A DNA stretch of 53,810 nt from an uncultured Flavobacterium sp. (GCA_913061465.1 CAJXSU010000008.1:1-53810), one strand, 5' to 3'. Positions 37,124-46,782 are shown, numbered from the stretch's first letter. A program made the numbers and translations. Notes: generated by a model not told the origin, from the sequence alone.

Positions 37124-37192
37124 ATTTTATAAAAATCAAAAACCTTAACAAATTCTTACACAAACTAAGAATATTAACTTAACTATTTATTT

Positions 37193-38845
37193 ATGTTCGA
37201 AATTTCTGAACTAAAAGCAAAAACACTTGCTGATCTGCAGCAAATTGCAAAATCTATTGGCTTAACTAAAACTAGTCAATTAAAAAAACTAGATCTAGTA
37301 TACCAAATCCTAGATATTCAAGCAGCAACTCCTATCAAAGAAGAAAAGAGTTCTGAGGACCCCAAACCTAAGGTTAATAAACCTAAAAGGAAAAGAGTTG
37401 TAAAAAAAGTGATTTCTGAGGAAAGCATTTCAAAAGACATCACAAAACCAACTTTGGAAATTTTAGAAAAAAAATCTAATCTAGATCCTAATATTTCTGA
37501 AGAAAAACAACATAAAAAACCTGTTCAAAAAACAGATGAGTCAGAAAAAAAGGATTTGACTACTATTACAGTTGAAAAGAATCCTTCAAAAGAGGATAAA
37601 TCTCCTCAAAACAAGGTAAAACCTATTCATAAAAAGCAAAAACCCCAACATAACATTAATAGAAATCAAAAAAATCAAAACCAACGAAATTCAAATAATG
37701 GGAATAAATATAAAGACCCTGACTTTGAATTTGATGGAATAATTGAAAGTGAGGGGGTATTAGAGATGATGCCTGATGGATATGGTTTTTTACGTTCTTC
37801 AGACTATAATTATTTGTCATCTCCCGATGACATCTATGTATCTCAATCTCAGATAAAGTTATTTGGTTTGAAGACTGGAGATACTGTAAGGGGTAATGTA
37901 AGACCTCCTAAAGAAGGTGAGAAGTACTTCCCATTAATCAGAGTATCTAAAATTAATGGATTAAACCCTAATATTGTTAGAGACCGTGTTTCGTTTGAAC
38001 ATTTAACTCCATTGTTTCCAGAGCAAAAATTTAATTTAGCAGAGAAAGGGAGCTCTTTATCTACCAGAATTATTGATTTATTTTCTCCTATAGGAAAAGG
38101 TCAACGTGGTATGATTGTAGCACAACCTAAGACGGGTAAGACAATGTTATTAAAAGATGTTGCCAATGCAATAGCCGCAAATCATCCAGAAGTTTATCAA
38201 ATTGTCTTATTAATTGATGAACGTCCTGAAGAAGTTACGGATATGCAACGTAGCGTTCGTGGTGAGGTTGTAGCTTCAACTTTTGATGAACCTGCTGAGA
38301 AACATGTGAAAGTTGCTAATATTGTACTAGAGAAAGCAAAACGCCTAGTTGAATGTGGTCATGACGTAGTAATTCTATTGGACTCCATTACACGTCTAGC
38401 TAGAGCCTACAACACAGTTGCTCCAGCGTCTGGTAAAATACTGTCTGGTGGTATAGATGCGAATGCATTACACAAACCAAAACGTTTTTTTGGTGCTGCA
38501 AGAAATATTGAAAACGGAGGGTCGTTAACAATCATTGCTACAGCACTTACAGAAACTGGCTCAAAAATGGATGAAGTTATTTTTGAGGAATTTAAAGGAA
38601 CTGGTAATATGGAACTACAATTGGATAGAAATATCTCAAATAGAAGAATTTATCCTGCAATAGACCTTATTAAGTCTAGTACACGTAGAGATGATCTTTT
38701 ATTAGATTCTAAAAATGTTCAACGTATGTGGGTATTGAGAAAATACTTAGCAGATATGAATCCAATTGAGGCTATGGAATTCATTAATGATAAAGTTAAA
38801 TTTTCCAAAAATAATGAAGAGTTTTTAATCTCTATGAATGGGTAA
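37193..38845 (+). CDS. rho: Transcription termination factor Rho
   Basis: Rho is the hexameric RNA-dependent ATPase that ends transcription. The order is the Rho N-terminal helical domain (about 1-48, [18 protein letters not shown]), a Lys/Glu/Asn-rich disordered insert (about 50-180), the RNA-binding cold-shock-like domain (about 183-260, [21 protein letters not shown]), and the RecA-type ATPase (about 265-550). Walker A is QPKTGKTM around 311-318, and [17 protein letters not shown] supplies Walker B. At 550 aa it exceeds E. coli Rho (419 aa) because of the insert, as is usual in Bacteroidota. A symmetric terminator follows. Confidence 0.97.
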   Translation: MFEISELKAKTLADLQQIAKSIGLTKTSQLKKLDLVYQILDIQAATPIKEEKSSEDPKPKVNKPKRKRVVKKVISEESISKDITKPTLEILEKKSNLDPNISEEKQHKKPVQKTDESEKKDLTTITVEKNPSKEDKSPQNKVKPIHKKQKPQHNINRNQKNQNQRNSNNGNKYKDPDFEFDGIIESEGVLEMMPDGYGFLRSSDYNYLSSPDDIYVSQSQIKLFGLKTGDTVRGNVRPPKEGEKYFPLIRVSKINGLNPNIVRDRVSFEHLTPLFPEQKFNLAEKGSSLSTRIIDLFSPIGKGQRGMIVAQPKTGKTMLLKDVANAIAANHPEVYQIVLLIDERPEEVTDMQRSVRGEVVASTFDEPAEKHVKVANIVLEKAKRLVECGHDVVILLDSITRLARAYNTVAPASGKILSGGIDANALHKPKRFFGAARNIENGGSLTIIATALTETGSKMDEVIFEEFKGTGNMELQLDRNISNRRIYPAIDLIKSSTRRDDLLLDSKNVQRMWVLRKYLADMNPIEAMEFINDKVKFSKNNEEFLISMNG

Positions 38846-38850
38846 ACCCA

Positions 38851-38903
38851 TATATAACATAAAAAAAACCGCTACAATGTAGCGGTTTTTTTTATGTTAT
38901 ATA
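38851..38903. terminator. Bidirectional terminator between rho and the PpiD-like gene
   Basis: This is a perfect inverted repeat with 26-bp arms (38851-38876 and 38878-38903) and one central A. Each arm holds the core CCGCTACA flanked by eight A or T, so a U-tract follows the hairpin on either strand. It lies 5 bp after the rho stop and 12 bp beyond the stop of the opposing gene, serving both. Confidence 0.95.
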
Positions 38904-38915
38904 GAGAATATCCTA

Positions 38916-41078
38916 TTATTGAACTCCATGAAAAGCAGCTCTATTGTCTTGAACATCTGATGTGTTTTTAAGAGCATTAAATATAGTGGGTACTTTATTT
39001 TTCCTGTCTTGAGCTATACGTTGTCTGTAAGCATCATAGTTTGGTAAACTAGTAGCTTTCTCTTTTTTAGACAATACAAAAGCAAAAACACCTTTATTAC
39101 CAACAACTTTAGTGTACAATTGATTTTCTTTGGCATAATACATAGCTCCAATAACTTTAGGTTCTGCGCCTACTCCAGTCACAGATGGTGATTTTAATGA
39201 AGTATTGTCTATTTTAATTAAAGAAACATTGTTGGCAGAAGCGATATCACTTAGAGATGCTCCTGTCATTTTTTCTTTAATAATGGTAGCTTTTTTCTCA
39301 TTTAATAATATTGGTCTAATCCTGTTTATTGCTTTTGAAGCACTTACTAATCCTTTTTGTGTTTTATTGGTTAACATAGCGACTACATAGCCTTTTTCAA
39401 CATCAAATCTTTGTATTGATCCTACTGTATTATCACTTCCAAAAGCCCATGTTACTATTTGCCTTTGTGTTTCTAAAATCCCAGGCACCCTCTCATCCAT
39501 AATCCTCAAACCAACAGCTGGCTTGGATTGATATGAATTATCTTTTACCACGTCATAAAAGTTTTTACCATTAGATGAGATTTCTAAAGCAAATTTTTCA
39601 GCATTTAAAAATGCTGTATTTTCTGTTTCCTGAGAAGCAATGATTTCTCTACCAAAAGTAACCATCTTTACTCCTTTTTGTCTATTTTTTTGCTCGTCAA
39701 TTCTGATTACGTGAAAACCAAATTTAGATTTCACAACACCAACTTTACCCTTTTTGTTTTCGAACATAAAAGCTGCTAGGTCAGCGTCAAATCCTTCAGA
39801 ATTATATGAAATATCGTGAGAAACCCATCCAATATCACCACCTTTATCTTTACTAGCATCTGTATTAATTAAACTTGCTATCTCAGAAAATTTCTTTTTA
39901 CTTCTTCGAACTAATTTGTAAATACTGTCTATTGAGGCTTTTACTTGTGCTTCTGTTTTTGTTGTAGTTTGTGTAGCACCTAGAGAACCTATATAAGGCA
40001 TAAAAATACCACTAGCCTTTACTGAATCTGGTCTAGAAAAAACATCAGTAATTTTAGATATTTTATAGTAATTTCCATCTACATATGGCCCAAAAGTAGT
40101 ATTGATTTCACCTTTCATGACTTTTTCAGAAATTACTTTTGGTAATTTATCTTTCATGTAATAAGATTCCTGAACAGGAATATCTGAACTGTTTTCTTCA
40201 AAGAAGATAGCATAATCTGTTGAATTTTTTAATCCTTGGATTACAATCTCTTGTGCTGTAGCTTTATTAATATCTTTTCTATCTTCCAAGAAACTAGCAA
40301 CATCATTTTTTATATTTTCTTTATCCTGATCTGTCGGTGAAATATTAAACTTCACATAGGCTAAATCTCTAGATTCTTCAACTTTATGAGCTGAAGGATT
40401 ATTTTTAATGTAAGTTTCAACTTCACTAGTTGTTACAGAAACTAGGCTATCTGGTACGGAAGTATATGGTATATAAACAAGATCAGCACTCAATAAATCG
40501 TTATCTTCTTGGTACGTGTAAGCTCCTTCTTTTAGAGAAGCGCCAAGACCAGATTTAATTAAATTATTGTAAGTATTTCTTTTTAAGTTTGAACCTACTT
40601 CATTTATATAATTGCTCCAAGCATTCCATAGGTTTTGATCATCACTCTCTTTAGTATCTTTTAAAAATTGCATGAAACTATCTCTATCAAATAAACCAGC
40701 TTCATTCAAAAACTGAGGGTTATTCTGAACAGATGGAGAATTTATAATAGTATTTAAAATATCCATTTCTCCTACAGTAATTCCAGCTTGGTCAATTTGC
40801 TTGCTAAAAACTTTATCTCTTAATATATTATCCCAAACGGTTCTAGCTGCTTGCATATTAGAAATATTACTATTATTTCTTGTCTTATAGGTATCTAATG
40901 CTTCTGCATATTCTTGCCTAGAGATTGATTCTCCATCTACTTCCCCTACTTCATTTATTTTAGAAGAGTCAAAGAAATCTGTTAATGTTGATGGATCTAA
41001 CACAAATGCAAATAAAGCGAGTCCAATAACTGCTATTAATGCGATAGAACGATCTCTTATTTTAGATAAAATTGCCAT
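38916..41078 (-). CDS. PpiD/SurA-like periplasmic peptidyl-prolyl isomerase
   Basis: The protein is an inner-membrane-anchored folding factor for exported proteins. One N-terminal helix (about 11-28) is followed by a SurA-N-like chaperone region (about 35-230, with EVDGESISRQEYAEAL and DKVFSKQIDQAGITV). A parvulin domain follows near 350-465 (KKFSEIASLINTDASKDKGGDIGWVSHD, then GFHVIRID). The remainder is a second, degenerate chaperone/isomerase part. The 720-aa size suits Bacteroidota PpiD forms. A TATATTCG near-consensus -7 element reads at 41105-41112 on this strand. The gene is 101 bp downstream of the CorC-type gene. Confidence 0.92.
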   Translation of the reverse strand: MAILSKIRDRSIALIAVIGLALFAFVLDPSTLTDFFDSSKINEVGEVDGESISRQEYAEALDTYKTRNNSNISNMQAARTVWDNILRDKVFSKQIDQAGITVGEMDILNTIINSPSVQNNPQFLNEAGLFDRDSFMQFLKDTKESDDQNLWNAWSNYINEVGSNLKRNTYNNLIKSGLGASLKEGAYTYQEDNDLLSADLVYIPYTSVPDSLVSVTTSEVETYIKNNPSAHKVEESRDLAYVKFNISPTDQDKENIKNDVASFLEDRKDINKATAQEIVIQGLKNSTDYAIFFEENSSDIPVQESYYMKDKLPKVISEKVMKGEINTTFGPYVDGNYYKISKITDVFSRPDSVKASGIFMPYIGSLGATQTTTKTEAQVKASIDSIYKLVRRSKKKFSEIASLINTDASKDKGGDIGWVSHDISYNSEGFDADLAAFMFENKKGKVGVVKSKFGFHVIRIDEQKNRQKGVKMVTFGREIIASQETENTAFLNAEKFALEISSNGKNFYDVVKDNSYQSKPAVGLRIMDERVPGILETQRQIVTWAFGSDNTVGSIQRFDVEKGYVVAMLTNKTQKGLVSASKAINRIRPILLNEKKATIIKEKMTGASLSDIASANNVSLIKIDNTSLKSPSVTGVGAEPKVIGAMYYAKENQLYTKVVGNKGVFAFVLSKKEKATSLPNYDAYRQRIAQDRKNKVPTIFNALKNTSDVQDNRAAFHGVQ

Positions 41079-41179
41079 ATAATCAATATTTTAATTTGAA
41101 TGGGCGAATATACAATTTGCGGAGTAAATAAGCAACCAGAAGCCTATGTATTTAAAGAAATTATATAGGTTATTAAAGA

Positions 41180-42433
41180 TTAATTTTCTTCAGTATCTAA
41201 AGTTTTTAAATAAATTTCTTCAATTTTGGATGAACTTACATCTAGTATTATAATTTTATAATTTAATATATACAATTCTTCACCTTTTGGGGGAATATTT
41301 TCAATTTGATTGATAATAAAACCTCCTAAAGTCTCATAAGCCTCTTCCTTGGGAATGTTAAGGTTGTACTCTTCATTTAGATAATCGATTTCTAATCTCG
41401 CAGAAAGTTTAAATTCATTTTCGTTAATTCTTTCATCAATTAATTCTTGTACATCATGCTCATCCTCAATTTCACCAAAAAGTTCTTCAACAACATCTTC
41501 AACTGTTATCATACCGGAGGTTCCTCCATATTCATCAACTACTACAGCTATACTTTTTCTTTTTCTCGTTAAGCTATTTAGCACATCACTAATCATCATA
41601 GACTCTGGAACAATTTCTATAGGTAATAGAATAGATTTGATTGTTTTTGGTTTTTTAAATAATTCAAAAGCATTTACATGACCTATAATATCATCTAAAG
41701 ATGTTTTGTACACTAAAATTTTAGAATATCCACTTTTAATAAATAATTCACTAAGCTTTGAAACCGTTTCATGAATTTCTATGGCTAATATTTCTGTTCT
41801 AGGAACCATAATTTCTCTTGCCTTAACTTTTTGAAATTCTAAAGCATTTTGAAAAATTTGTATTTCAGAATCAATTTCTTCTTCATTATCATTGCCATTT
41901 TCTAATTGCTCGGTTATATAATCACCTAATTCCTCTTTACTAAAAGCCGTTTGATGATGGTCTTTATCAGTACTGAATATAAACTTGAGAAAGAAATCTG
42001 AAATTCCGTTTATTAAATAAGAAAAAGAGTAAAGTAGTATATAAAAAAAATAAGCTGGTAAAGCAAAAATCTTAAGTGACTCATTTGCATAAACTCTAAA
42101 TATTGCCTTGGGAAGAAATTCTGCTGTGACTAGTATTACAACAGTAGAAATAAAAGTTTGAAGCAAAATACTACTCATCCCTAAATACGAGACAATTACT
42201 TTACCCATAAAGTAACTATAAATAACTAAAGATATATTATTACCAACCAACATAGTGGTAATAAATTTTGAAGAATTTTGAGTTATTTTTCCAAGTATAT
42301 TTGGAAAAAAACCATTTCTTTTCTTTTCTAACTCTATGTGTAATTTATTTGCAGATATGAAAGCAATTTCCATACCTGAAAAAAAGGCTGAAGTTATAAT
42401 TGAAAAAAGAATGATGATGATATCAATCTCCAT
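41180..42433 (-). CDS. CNNM/CorC-HlyC family transporter-like protein
   Basis: The order is a DUF21/CNNM membrane domain with three to four helices (about 1-150), a CBS pair (about 200-325, REIMVPRTEILAIEIHETVSK and VVVDEYGGTSGMITVEDVVEELFGEIEDEHD), and a CorC_HlyC domain (about 335-415, FKLSARLEIDYLNEEYNLNIP). The family is tied to magnesium or cobalt efflux, although often annotated as hemolysin. In this class of bacteria a relative, GldE, is linked to gliding; I cannot assign that here. It is last in the coaX operon, and its ATG directly follows the stop of the small membrane gene. Confidence 0.9.
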   Translation of the reverse strand: MEIDIIIILFSIITSAFFSGMEIAFISANKLHIELEKKRNGFFPNILGKITQNSSKFITTMLVGNNISLVIYSYFMGKVIVSYLGMSSILLQTFISTVVILVTAEFLPKAIFRVYANESLKIFALPAYFFYILLYSFSYLINGISDFFLKFIFSTDKDHHQTAFSKEELGDYITEQLENGNDNEEEIDSEIQIFQNALEFQKVKAREIMVPRTEILAIEIHETVSKLSELFIKSGYSKILVYKTSLDDIIGHVNAFELFKKPKTIKSILLPIEIVPESMMISDVLNSLTRKRKSIAVVVDEYGGTSGMITVEDVVEELFGEIEDEHDVQELIDERINENEFKLSARLEIDYLNEEYNLNIPKEEAYETLGGFIINQIENIPPKGEELYILNYKIIILDVSSSKIEEIYLKTLDTEEN

Positions 42434-42628
42434 TTATGGTTTAGTTCTCTTCTCTATTTTTTTTCTAAAGTTTCTTTTAAAGAAGAATATTAATAAAATA
42501 AAGATAGAAAAACCAAGCATATATAACGCTTTATTTTGATTTTCTTTCCATTCAAATATTGCTTCAACTAGAAAAATTAGAGCTACGATAAAATATCCGT
42601 ATTGTAAAAACTTCCAAATTTTATTCAT
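42434..42628 (-). CDS. Small two-helix membrane protein (64 aa)
   Basis: The protein has two transmembrane helices (about 9-25 and 34-50) joined by EWKENQNK, and a very basic C-terminus (FKRNFRKKIEKRTKP) that should stay in the cytoplasm. I recognise no family, but it is real: its start overlaps the lptC stop by 4 bp (ATGA) and its stop abuts the next ATG. In Bacteroidota, small membrane proteins of this shape often sit just after lptC. A role near lipopolysaccharide export is possible but unproven. Confidence 0.8.
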   Translation of the reverse strand: MNKIWKFLQYGYFIVALIFLVEAIFEWKENQNKALYMLGFSIFILLIFFFKRNFRKKIEKRTKP

Positions 42629-43197
42629 AAATCATTACTTTTAGTGAGTAGATTTCCATTTGTTTTTTTAGCAACATATTTTTTTAAATTTTCTCTAGAT
42701 TCAAATCCTTCACCAACTATAGTATCATTAATCTTGGTAAGTATGAAAGGTTTTTCTGTAAAAAAATACTTATTTTTTTGATCCCAAAATAATTGATCTG
42801 TCTCTAATCTTGTGGTATCTGAATGATTGATTACAATTACATTTCCATTAAGTTCAGATATAGATGTCTTTGAATACGATAAGGCATAATTACCAGTTAC
42901 AGTAGTAGAGTCATAACTGTTCTTATCAAAGTTTATGATTTTAATTCCTTTTGGAAATTCATTGTATGGATGATTCTTTCTGTTACTAAAATCGTTTAAG
43001 AGTGAGGTCGATAATTTTGAAGTTATTCTTCCTGAATCTTTATAAACATGATGCACATCTTTAGCTACTCCTATAGGAAGATTTTGTTCTGCTAAAAAGT
43101 CTCTTACTTTTTTTGAATCATTAGTACAAGAAAAAAGCATTACCACAAATAGGATTGCAGCAATGCTTTTTTTCATTGTATTTGGTATTTTATTCAT
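42625..43197 (-). CDS. lptC: LPS export protein LptC
   Basis: LptC is the inner-membrane periplasmic bridge of the Lpt machine that moves lipopolysaccharide to the outer membrane. The N-terminal anchor ends in VVMLFSC, so unlike E. coli LptC it looks like a lipoprotein, a known trait in Bacteroidota. The mature part is a beta-jelly-roll/OstA-like fold with KGIKIINFDKNSYDSTTVTGNYALSY without the last residues, and then DQLFWDQKNKYFFTEKPFIL, which matches family strands. A start seven codons later (MKKSIAAIL, 43176) is an alternative. It lies 2 bp after the TPR gene. Confidence 0.88.
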   Translation of the reverse strand: MNKIPNTMKKSIAAILFVVMLFSCTNDSKKVRDFLAEQNLPIGVAKDVHHVYKDSGRITSKLSTSLLNDFSNRKNHPYNEFPKGIKIINFDKNSYDSTTVTGNYALSYSKTSISELNGNVIVINHSDTTRLETDQLFWDQKNKYFFTEKPFILTKINDTIVGEGFESRENLKKYVAKKTNGNLLTKSNDL

Positions 43198-43199
43198 TT

Positions 43200-44570
43200 T
43201 TATTTACCGCTGGAAGTAATCTTTACAGATTCATTGATCCAACATTTTACTTTAAATGGATCTCCTTCATTAACACCTTCTGTAAAGATAACTTTTTTAG
43301 AAGGGAAATTAGCCTTATAATTTCTTGTAAACTTTCTAGCGACAGAACTTATACTAGGATCTACTCTACTTGCTCTAACAGCTTTATTATGTGCTGCAAC
43401 ATAGGTCATCCTTTTTTCAAATTCATTTTTACCACATGCGTTTACAGAAGATGCATATAAACTTGCTATAAATAGGTAAGCTCTTCCCATATTTGGATTT
43501 AAAGCTATAGCTTCTCTAGCCAATTGTCTTGCACTTGACTTTTGACCTCTTTTCTTAGCAGCTTGTGCAAACTTTAATTTAAAATTTGCTTTTTTGAAAA
43601 GATCTGTTTCTAAATCAAATGCTTTCAATCTCATTTCTTGAGCTCCTGATATATCACCTTTTTTTGCTAATACTCCAGCAACAAAAGAATATGCATCTGC
43701 AGAAGGAGATGCTTCAGCATAAGCAATAGCTAATTTTTCAAAAAGAGGATCATCTGTACATTCTTTGTTGAACATTCTTGACACTGCTCTCTTTAACCAT
43801 TTTGAATTTGTTTTGTTTTCTTCAAAATCTCTTTCATATAATGGAATTAAACGATCACATGTTGATAAAATTATTATAATATTGTCTAGTCCGGATTCTA
43901 CTTGTCCTAAAGCTTTTGAATTTATAGTATACGCTCTAAGATTTTTCGAATCTCTTTTATCTAATTCTTGACCAGCATCTAATTTATCATTTAATGCTTT
44001 TAATTTTTTTGCATAGTCTGCTAGTTTTTCTCCTACAGATTCTAATACATCATCATAGGTGTCAAAAACTTTTTGTGGATTAGTGTCTTTGTAAGTGTCT
44101 GTAATTCCCTGAAAATATCTGTAGATATTTTTTACACTCATTCGAGTAGGATCTAGGCTGTAAGCTAATTGCAAGATTTCAAAAACTTCTTGTTCAGAAG
44201 CTAATTTATTTTTTATTAAAAAAGTCGCATAGTTACTGTGTGCTTTTGCTGGGTCTATGGTTGGATAATTTTCTAATCTTTGAGTGTATACGCGCTTAAC
44301 AAGTGATGCAGCTTCAGTTTTATTTTCTGCAGTTTTAAATCTTACTTGTGCTAATTTATCTCCGAGTTTATATACATTAATGGATAACTTCTGACAATTA
44401 TCCATTAAATACATCCAATTAGGGTATGCATCTTCATACTTTTTTGATTGATAATCTCCCTTAAATAGATTGTATTTTATATTACATTGTTGCTGTGCAT
44501 CTTGGGCACTTAAAGCTAGTGACCCTAAAAAAAGAAGTAAGTTAGTTAATAAAATTGTTTGTTTCTTCAT
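43200..44570 (-). CDS. Exported TPR repeat protein (456 aa)
   Basis: A cleavable signal (MKKQTILLTNLLLFLGSLALSAQ, cut near residue 22) sends the protein to the periplasm. The mature part is almost all helical, with TPR-like pairs, for example YEDAYPNWMYLMDNCQKL, ANFKLKFAQAAKKRGQKSSARQLA less its last residues, and NMGRAYLFIASLYASS. Several Cys are present (QQQCNIKYN, STCDRLIP, KECTDDP, VKCWINES). It lies between an outer membrane barrel gene (15-bp gap) and lptC (2-bp gap). By position it may act in envelope assembly with these partners; this is inference. Confidence 0.85.
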   Translation of the reverse strand: MKKQTILLTNLLLFLGSLALSAQDAQQQCNIKYNLFKGDYQSKKYEDAYPNWMYLMDNCQKLSINVYKLGDKLAQVRFKTAENKTEAASLVKRVYTQRLENYPTIDPAKAHSNYATFLIKNKLASEQEVFEILQLAYSLDPTRMSVKNIYRYFQGITDTYKDTNPQKVFDTYDDVLESVGEKLADYAKKLKALNDKLDAGQELDKRDSKNLRAYTINSKALGQVESGLDNIIIILSTCDRLIPLYERDFEENKTNSKWLKRAVSRMFNKECTDDPLFEKLAIAYAEASPSADAYSFVAGVLAKKGDISGAQEMRLKAFDLETDLFKKANFKLKFAQAAKKRGQKSSARQLAREAIALNPNMGRAYLFIASLYASSVNACGKNEFEKRMTYVAAHNKAVRASRVDPSISSVARKFTRNYKANFPSKKVIFTEGVNEGDPFKVKCWINESVKITSSGK

Positions 44571-44585
44571 TTCTAATCGTATTTG

Positions 44586-45875
44586 TTAATCAATTTTTCT
44601 CTTTCTAAACCAAACGTCATTTAATGAAAGACTTAATCTAAAATTAATATATTTTTCTTCTAAAAGTCCGTTATCTGTTGTACCTTTTTTACCATATTCG
44701 ACTCCTAGGTTTATATTAGATAATCTGTTCCCTAATGGGAAACCTAATCCAAAAGATATGCCAAAGTCATCTATACTGGTAAAAGCACTGGAATTTGGGT
44801 TACCATTAACTAAAAGTCCTAGTTTTTCAAACTTTACACCTCCTCTGTAAGTAACTCTTTGCCAGTAGCTTGAGATTGAATTTATTTTTGGAATATAAAA
44901 CCCTCCTGCGGAAATTCTATTTGATTGGCCATATTGAAAACTTTCTGCGCTATTATCAAAATAACCTGAGGCTACCAAAGCGTCTTGAGTTTTATAATTT
45001 ATTCCAGCATACCATTTATTAGTCTTACCTAAACCTAATCCTAAAATTGTTTCTAGAGGTCTCTCTAGATTAGCAGTTAATGGACCTGAGAATATAGTAT
45101 CTCTTGGCTGTTCAAAACCTGAAGCACCTAGAGATAGTGAATATAAATTTTCTGTTCCTGTGGAGTTTAAAGAATTTCCTAACTTGAAAGAAGCTCCGAC
45201 GTGTAAATTTATATCTTTGGTTAAGGTTGTTTTATATTGAGCCCCTAATTTTATTGAACCTCCTCTTACATTAGAATCTTCAACATTTTTTGTAGCTAGA
45301 GCAACTTCATCACGAATATTCAATACATTATTCTGAATATTACCAAATAAGAAATCCAATTCTAGTCCAACAGAAAAACCTTTAAAAAGTTTTAATCCAA
45401 AACCTCCATAAATTCTATTTACGTCTCCAGACCCAGCATACTGAGTAATTTCTTCAAAATTGCCATCATCATCATTCAAAGTATTTATTAAAGAATATCC
45501 AACAGAAGATGTTGGTTGCATTCCAAAAACTACTGCCATTTTTTTACTTAATGGAAAAGCTATACTAAAGTAGCTTAGACTAGTAGAGTTTGTTGATTGA
45601 TTTACATCTGCATCGCTTATGGTCAAATCATTATTCAATACTCCAAATACATAAGTGGCAAGTCTTAATTCGGATAATGAAGCAGGATTTACAAAGTTCA
45701 AATAACTTGGGCTGCTATATGCAGCTCCAATACTACCCATACTAATTTGCTCAACAGTTCTTGTTCCAAATTCTTCACCAACACCAAAATAAGAATAGGG
45801 AGATGAAGTTGATCTTTGTGAAAAAGACTGAGCTGAAATTAGAACAGCTAAAATGAATATGAATTTTTTAATCAT
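44586..45875 (-). CDS. Outer membrane beta-barrel protein (429 aa)
   Basis: The signal peptide is MIKKFIFILAVLISAQSFSQ, cut after residue 20. The mature part has repeated amphipathic strands, opening SSPYSYFGVGEEFGTRTVEQ and ending in LEEKYINFRLSLSLNDVWFRKRKID. Mid-protein runs such as YGGFGLKLFKGFSVGLELDF suggest a FadL- or PorV-like barrel of about 14 strands. The precise family is uncertain. It shares one base with the coaX stop (TAATG), so translation is coupled, and it is followed by the TPR and lptC genes. Confidence 0.85.
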   Translation of the reverse strand: MIKKFIFILAVLISAQSFSQRSTSSPYSYFGVGEEFGTRTVEQISMGSIGAAYSSPSYLNFVNPASLSELRLATYVFGVLNNDLTISDADVNQSTNSTSLSYFSIAFPLSKKMAVVFGMQPTSSVGYSLINTLNDDDGNFEEITQYAGSGDVNRIYGGFGLKLFKGFSVGLELDFLFGNIQNNVLNIRDEVALATKNVEDSNVRGGSIKLGAQYKTTLTKDINLHVGASFKLGNSLNSTGTENLYSLSLGASGFEQPRDTIFSGPLTANLERPLETILGLGLGKTNKWYAGINYKTQDALVASGYFDNSAESFQYGQSNRISAGGFYIPKINSISSYWQRVTYRGGVKFEKLGLLVNGNPNSSAFTSIDDFGISFGLGFPLGNRLSNINLGVEYGKKGTTDNGLLEEKYINFRLSLSLNDVWFRKRKID

Positions 45876-46600
45876 TATTGATTGTTAAATGTCAATATTT
45901 TATTTAATCCATTAAGGAGAAAATTTTGATTCGCAAAGATGCTATTTTTTAATTGTTTGGACAAGAATTTTGTGTCTCCTCCTGTTAAAACTATTGTTAA
46001 ATCACCAAAATCTTCCTTATATTGGGCTATTACTCCTTTAATTTCGCAAATTATCCCATTAATTATACCTGAATGAATTGATCCTGAAGTCGATTCTCCT
46101 ATTAATTTAAACTCCTCATTTTTAGATAATAAGGGTAGATTTCCTGTATACTGATGCAATGATTTATATCGCATGACTATTCCTGGAGAAATTGCACCTC
46201 CCAAGTATTCATTTTTAGCATTAATAAAATCATAAGTAATGCATGTTCCTGCATCTATCACTAGAGTGTTTTTTAATGGGTAAATACAAACTGCGGCGGC
46301 GGCCAATGCAATTCTATCGTTTCCTAATGTAGATGGACTAGCATATAAATTTTTAAATGGTAATGGAGTGTTATTATTTAGCGTAACTAAAAGTGGTAAT
46401 TTATTGAGTTCTTTGAGATATTTCAGTTTAATATCCTTTACTGAACTTACTATACTTTGTGTTACAGGATATTTATTTGAAATTTTTTTTAATTCTTCCA
46501 AAAAATTAATTTCCTCACAAACAATAGTTGTGATAATTGTATCTAATTCAAAAACAGCTACTTTGACTTTTGTATTTCCTATGTCAATGACTAGATTCAT
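45875..46600 (-). CDS. coaX: Type III pantothenate kinase
   Basis: CoaX phosphorylates pantothenate in the first step of coenzyme A synthesis and is not inhibited by CoA. The 241-aa protein has the ASKHA-fold marks: phosphate-1 loop LVIDIGNTKVKVA, the GNDRIALAAAA segment, phosphate-2 loop VIDAGTCITYDFI, and GGAISPG. The final block VLTGGDTKFL is adenosine-binding. It heads an operon of envelope genes, with a minus-strand -7 element 21 bp upstream, and is divergent from tRNA-Phe. Confidence 0.95.
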   Translation of the reverse strand: MNLVIDIGNTKVKVAVFELDTIITTIVCEEINFLEELKKISNKYPVTQSIVSSVKDIKLKYLKELNKLPLLVTLNNNTPLPFKNLYASPSTLGNDRIALAAAAVCIYPLKNTLVIDAGTCITYDFINAKNEYLGGAISPGIVMRYKSLHQYTGNLPLLSKNEEFKLIGESTSGSIHSGIINGIICEIKGVIAQYKEDFGDLTIVLTGGDTKFLSKQLKNSIFANQNFLLNGLNKILTFNNQ

Positions 46601-46621
46601 TCTTTATTTAAAAGTGAATGT

Positions 46622-46629
46622 CAAAAATA
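46622..46629 (-). promoter_or_regulatory. -7 promoter element of the coaX operon
   Basis: Reads TATTTTTG on the minus strand, matching TAnnTTTG, 21 bp upstream of the coaX start codon. Confidence 0.55.
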
Positions 46630-46675
46630 CAATAGATTTTTCTATTTTTATTTGGTAGTTGTGAAAAACTCGCTT

Positions 46676-46683
46676 TATATTTG
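46676..46683 (+). promoter_or_regulatory. -7 promoter element of tRNA-Phe
   Basis: TATATTTG fits TAnnTTTG, and TTTG at 46651-46654 lies 21 bp upstream as a candidate -33 element. The tRNA starts 17 bp downstream. Confidence 0.7.
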
Positions 46684-46700
46684 CGACCGCTAAGTACAAA

Positions 46701-46773
46701 GGTACCTTAGCTCAGTTGGTAGAGCAAAGGACTGAAAATCCTTGTGTCCCTGGTTCGATTCCTGGAGGTACCA
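46701..46773 (+). tRNA. tRNA-Phe (anticodon GAA)
   Basis: Acceptor GGTACCT (46701-46707) pairs with AGGTACC (46766-46772), with discriminator A46773. The anticodon stem AAGGA/TCCTT has loop CTGAAAA, giving GAA at 46734-46736. The T arm contains GGTTCGATTCC. CCA is not encoded. The 3' end serves as the integration target for the element that follows: its last 15 bases are part of a 20-bp repeat found again at 50669. Confidence 0.96.
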
Positions 46774-46778
46774 CAAAA
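46759..46778 (+). repeat. Left attachment site (attL) within tRNA-Phe
   Basis: TTCCTGGAGGTACCACAAAA, identical to 50669-50688. It covers the 3' T arm, acceptor strand and 5 bp beyond the tRNA. Confidence 0.85.
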
Positions 46779-46782
46779 TTAT

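Noticed and set aside
41180..42433. Naming the CorC/HlyC protein GldE (gliding motility)
   Set aside because: Sequence fits the broad CNNM/CorC family; the neighbours are not gld genes, so the more specific name is not supported.
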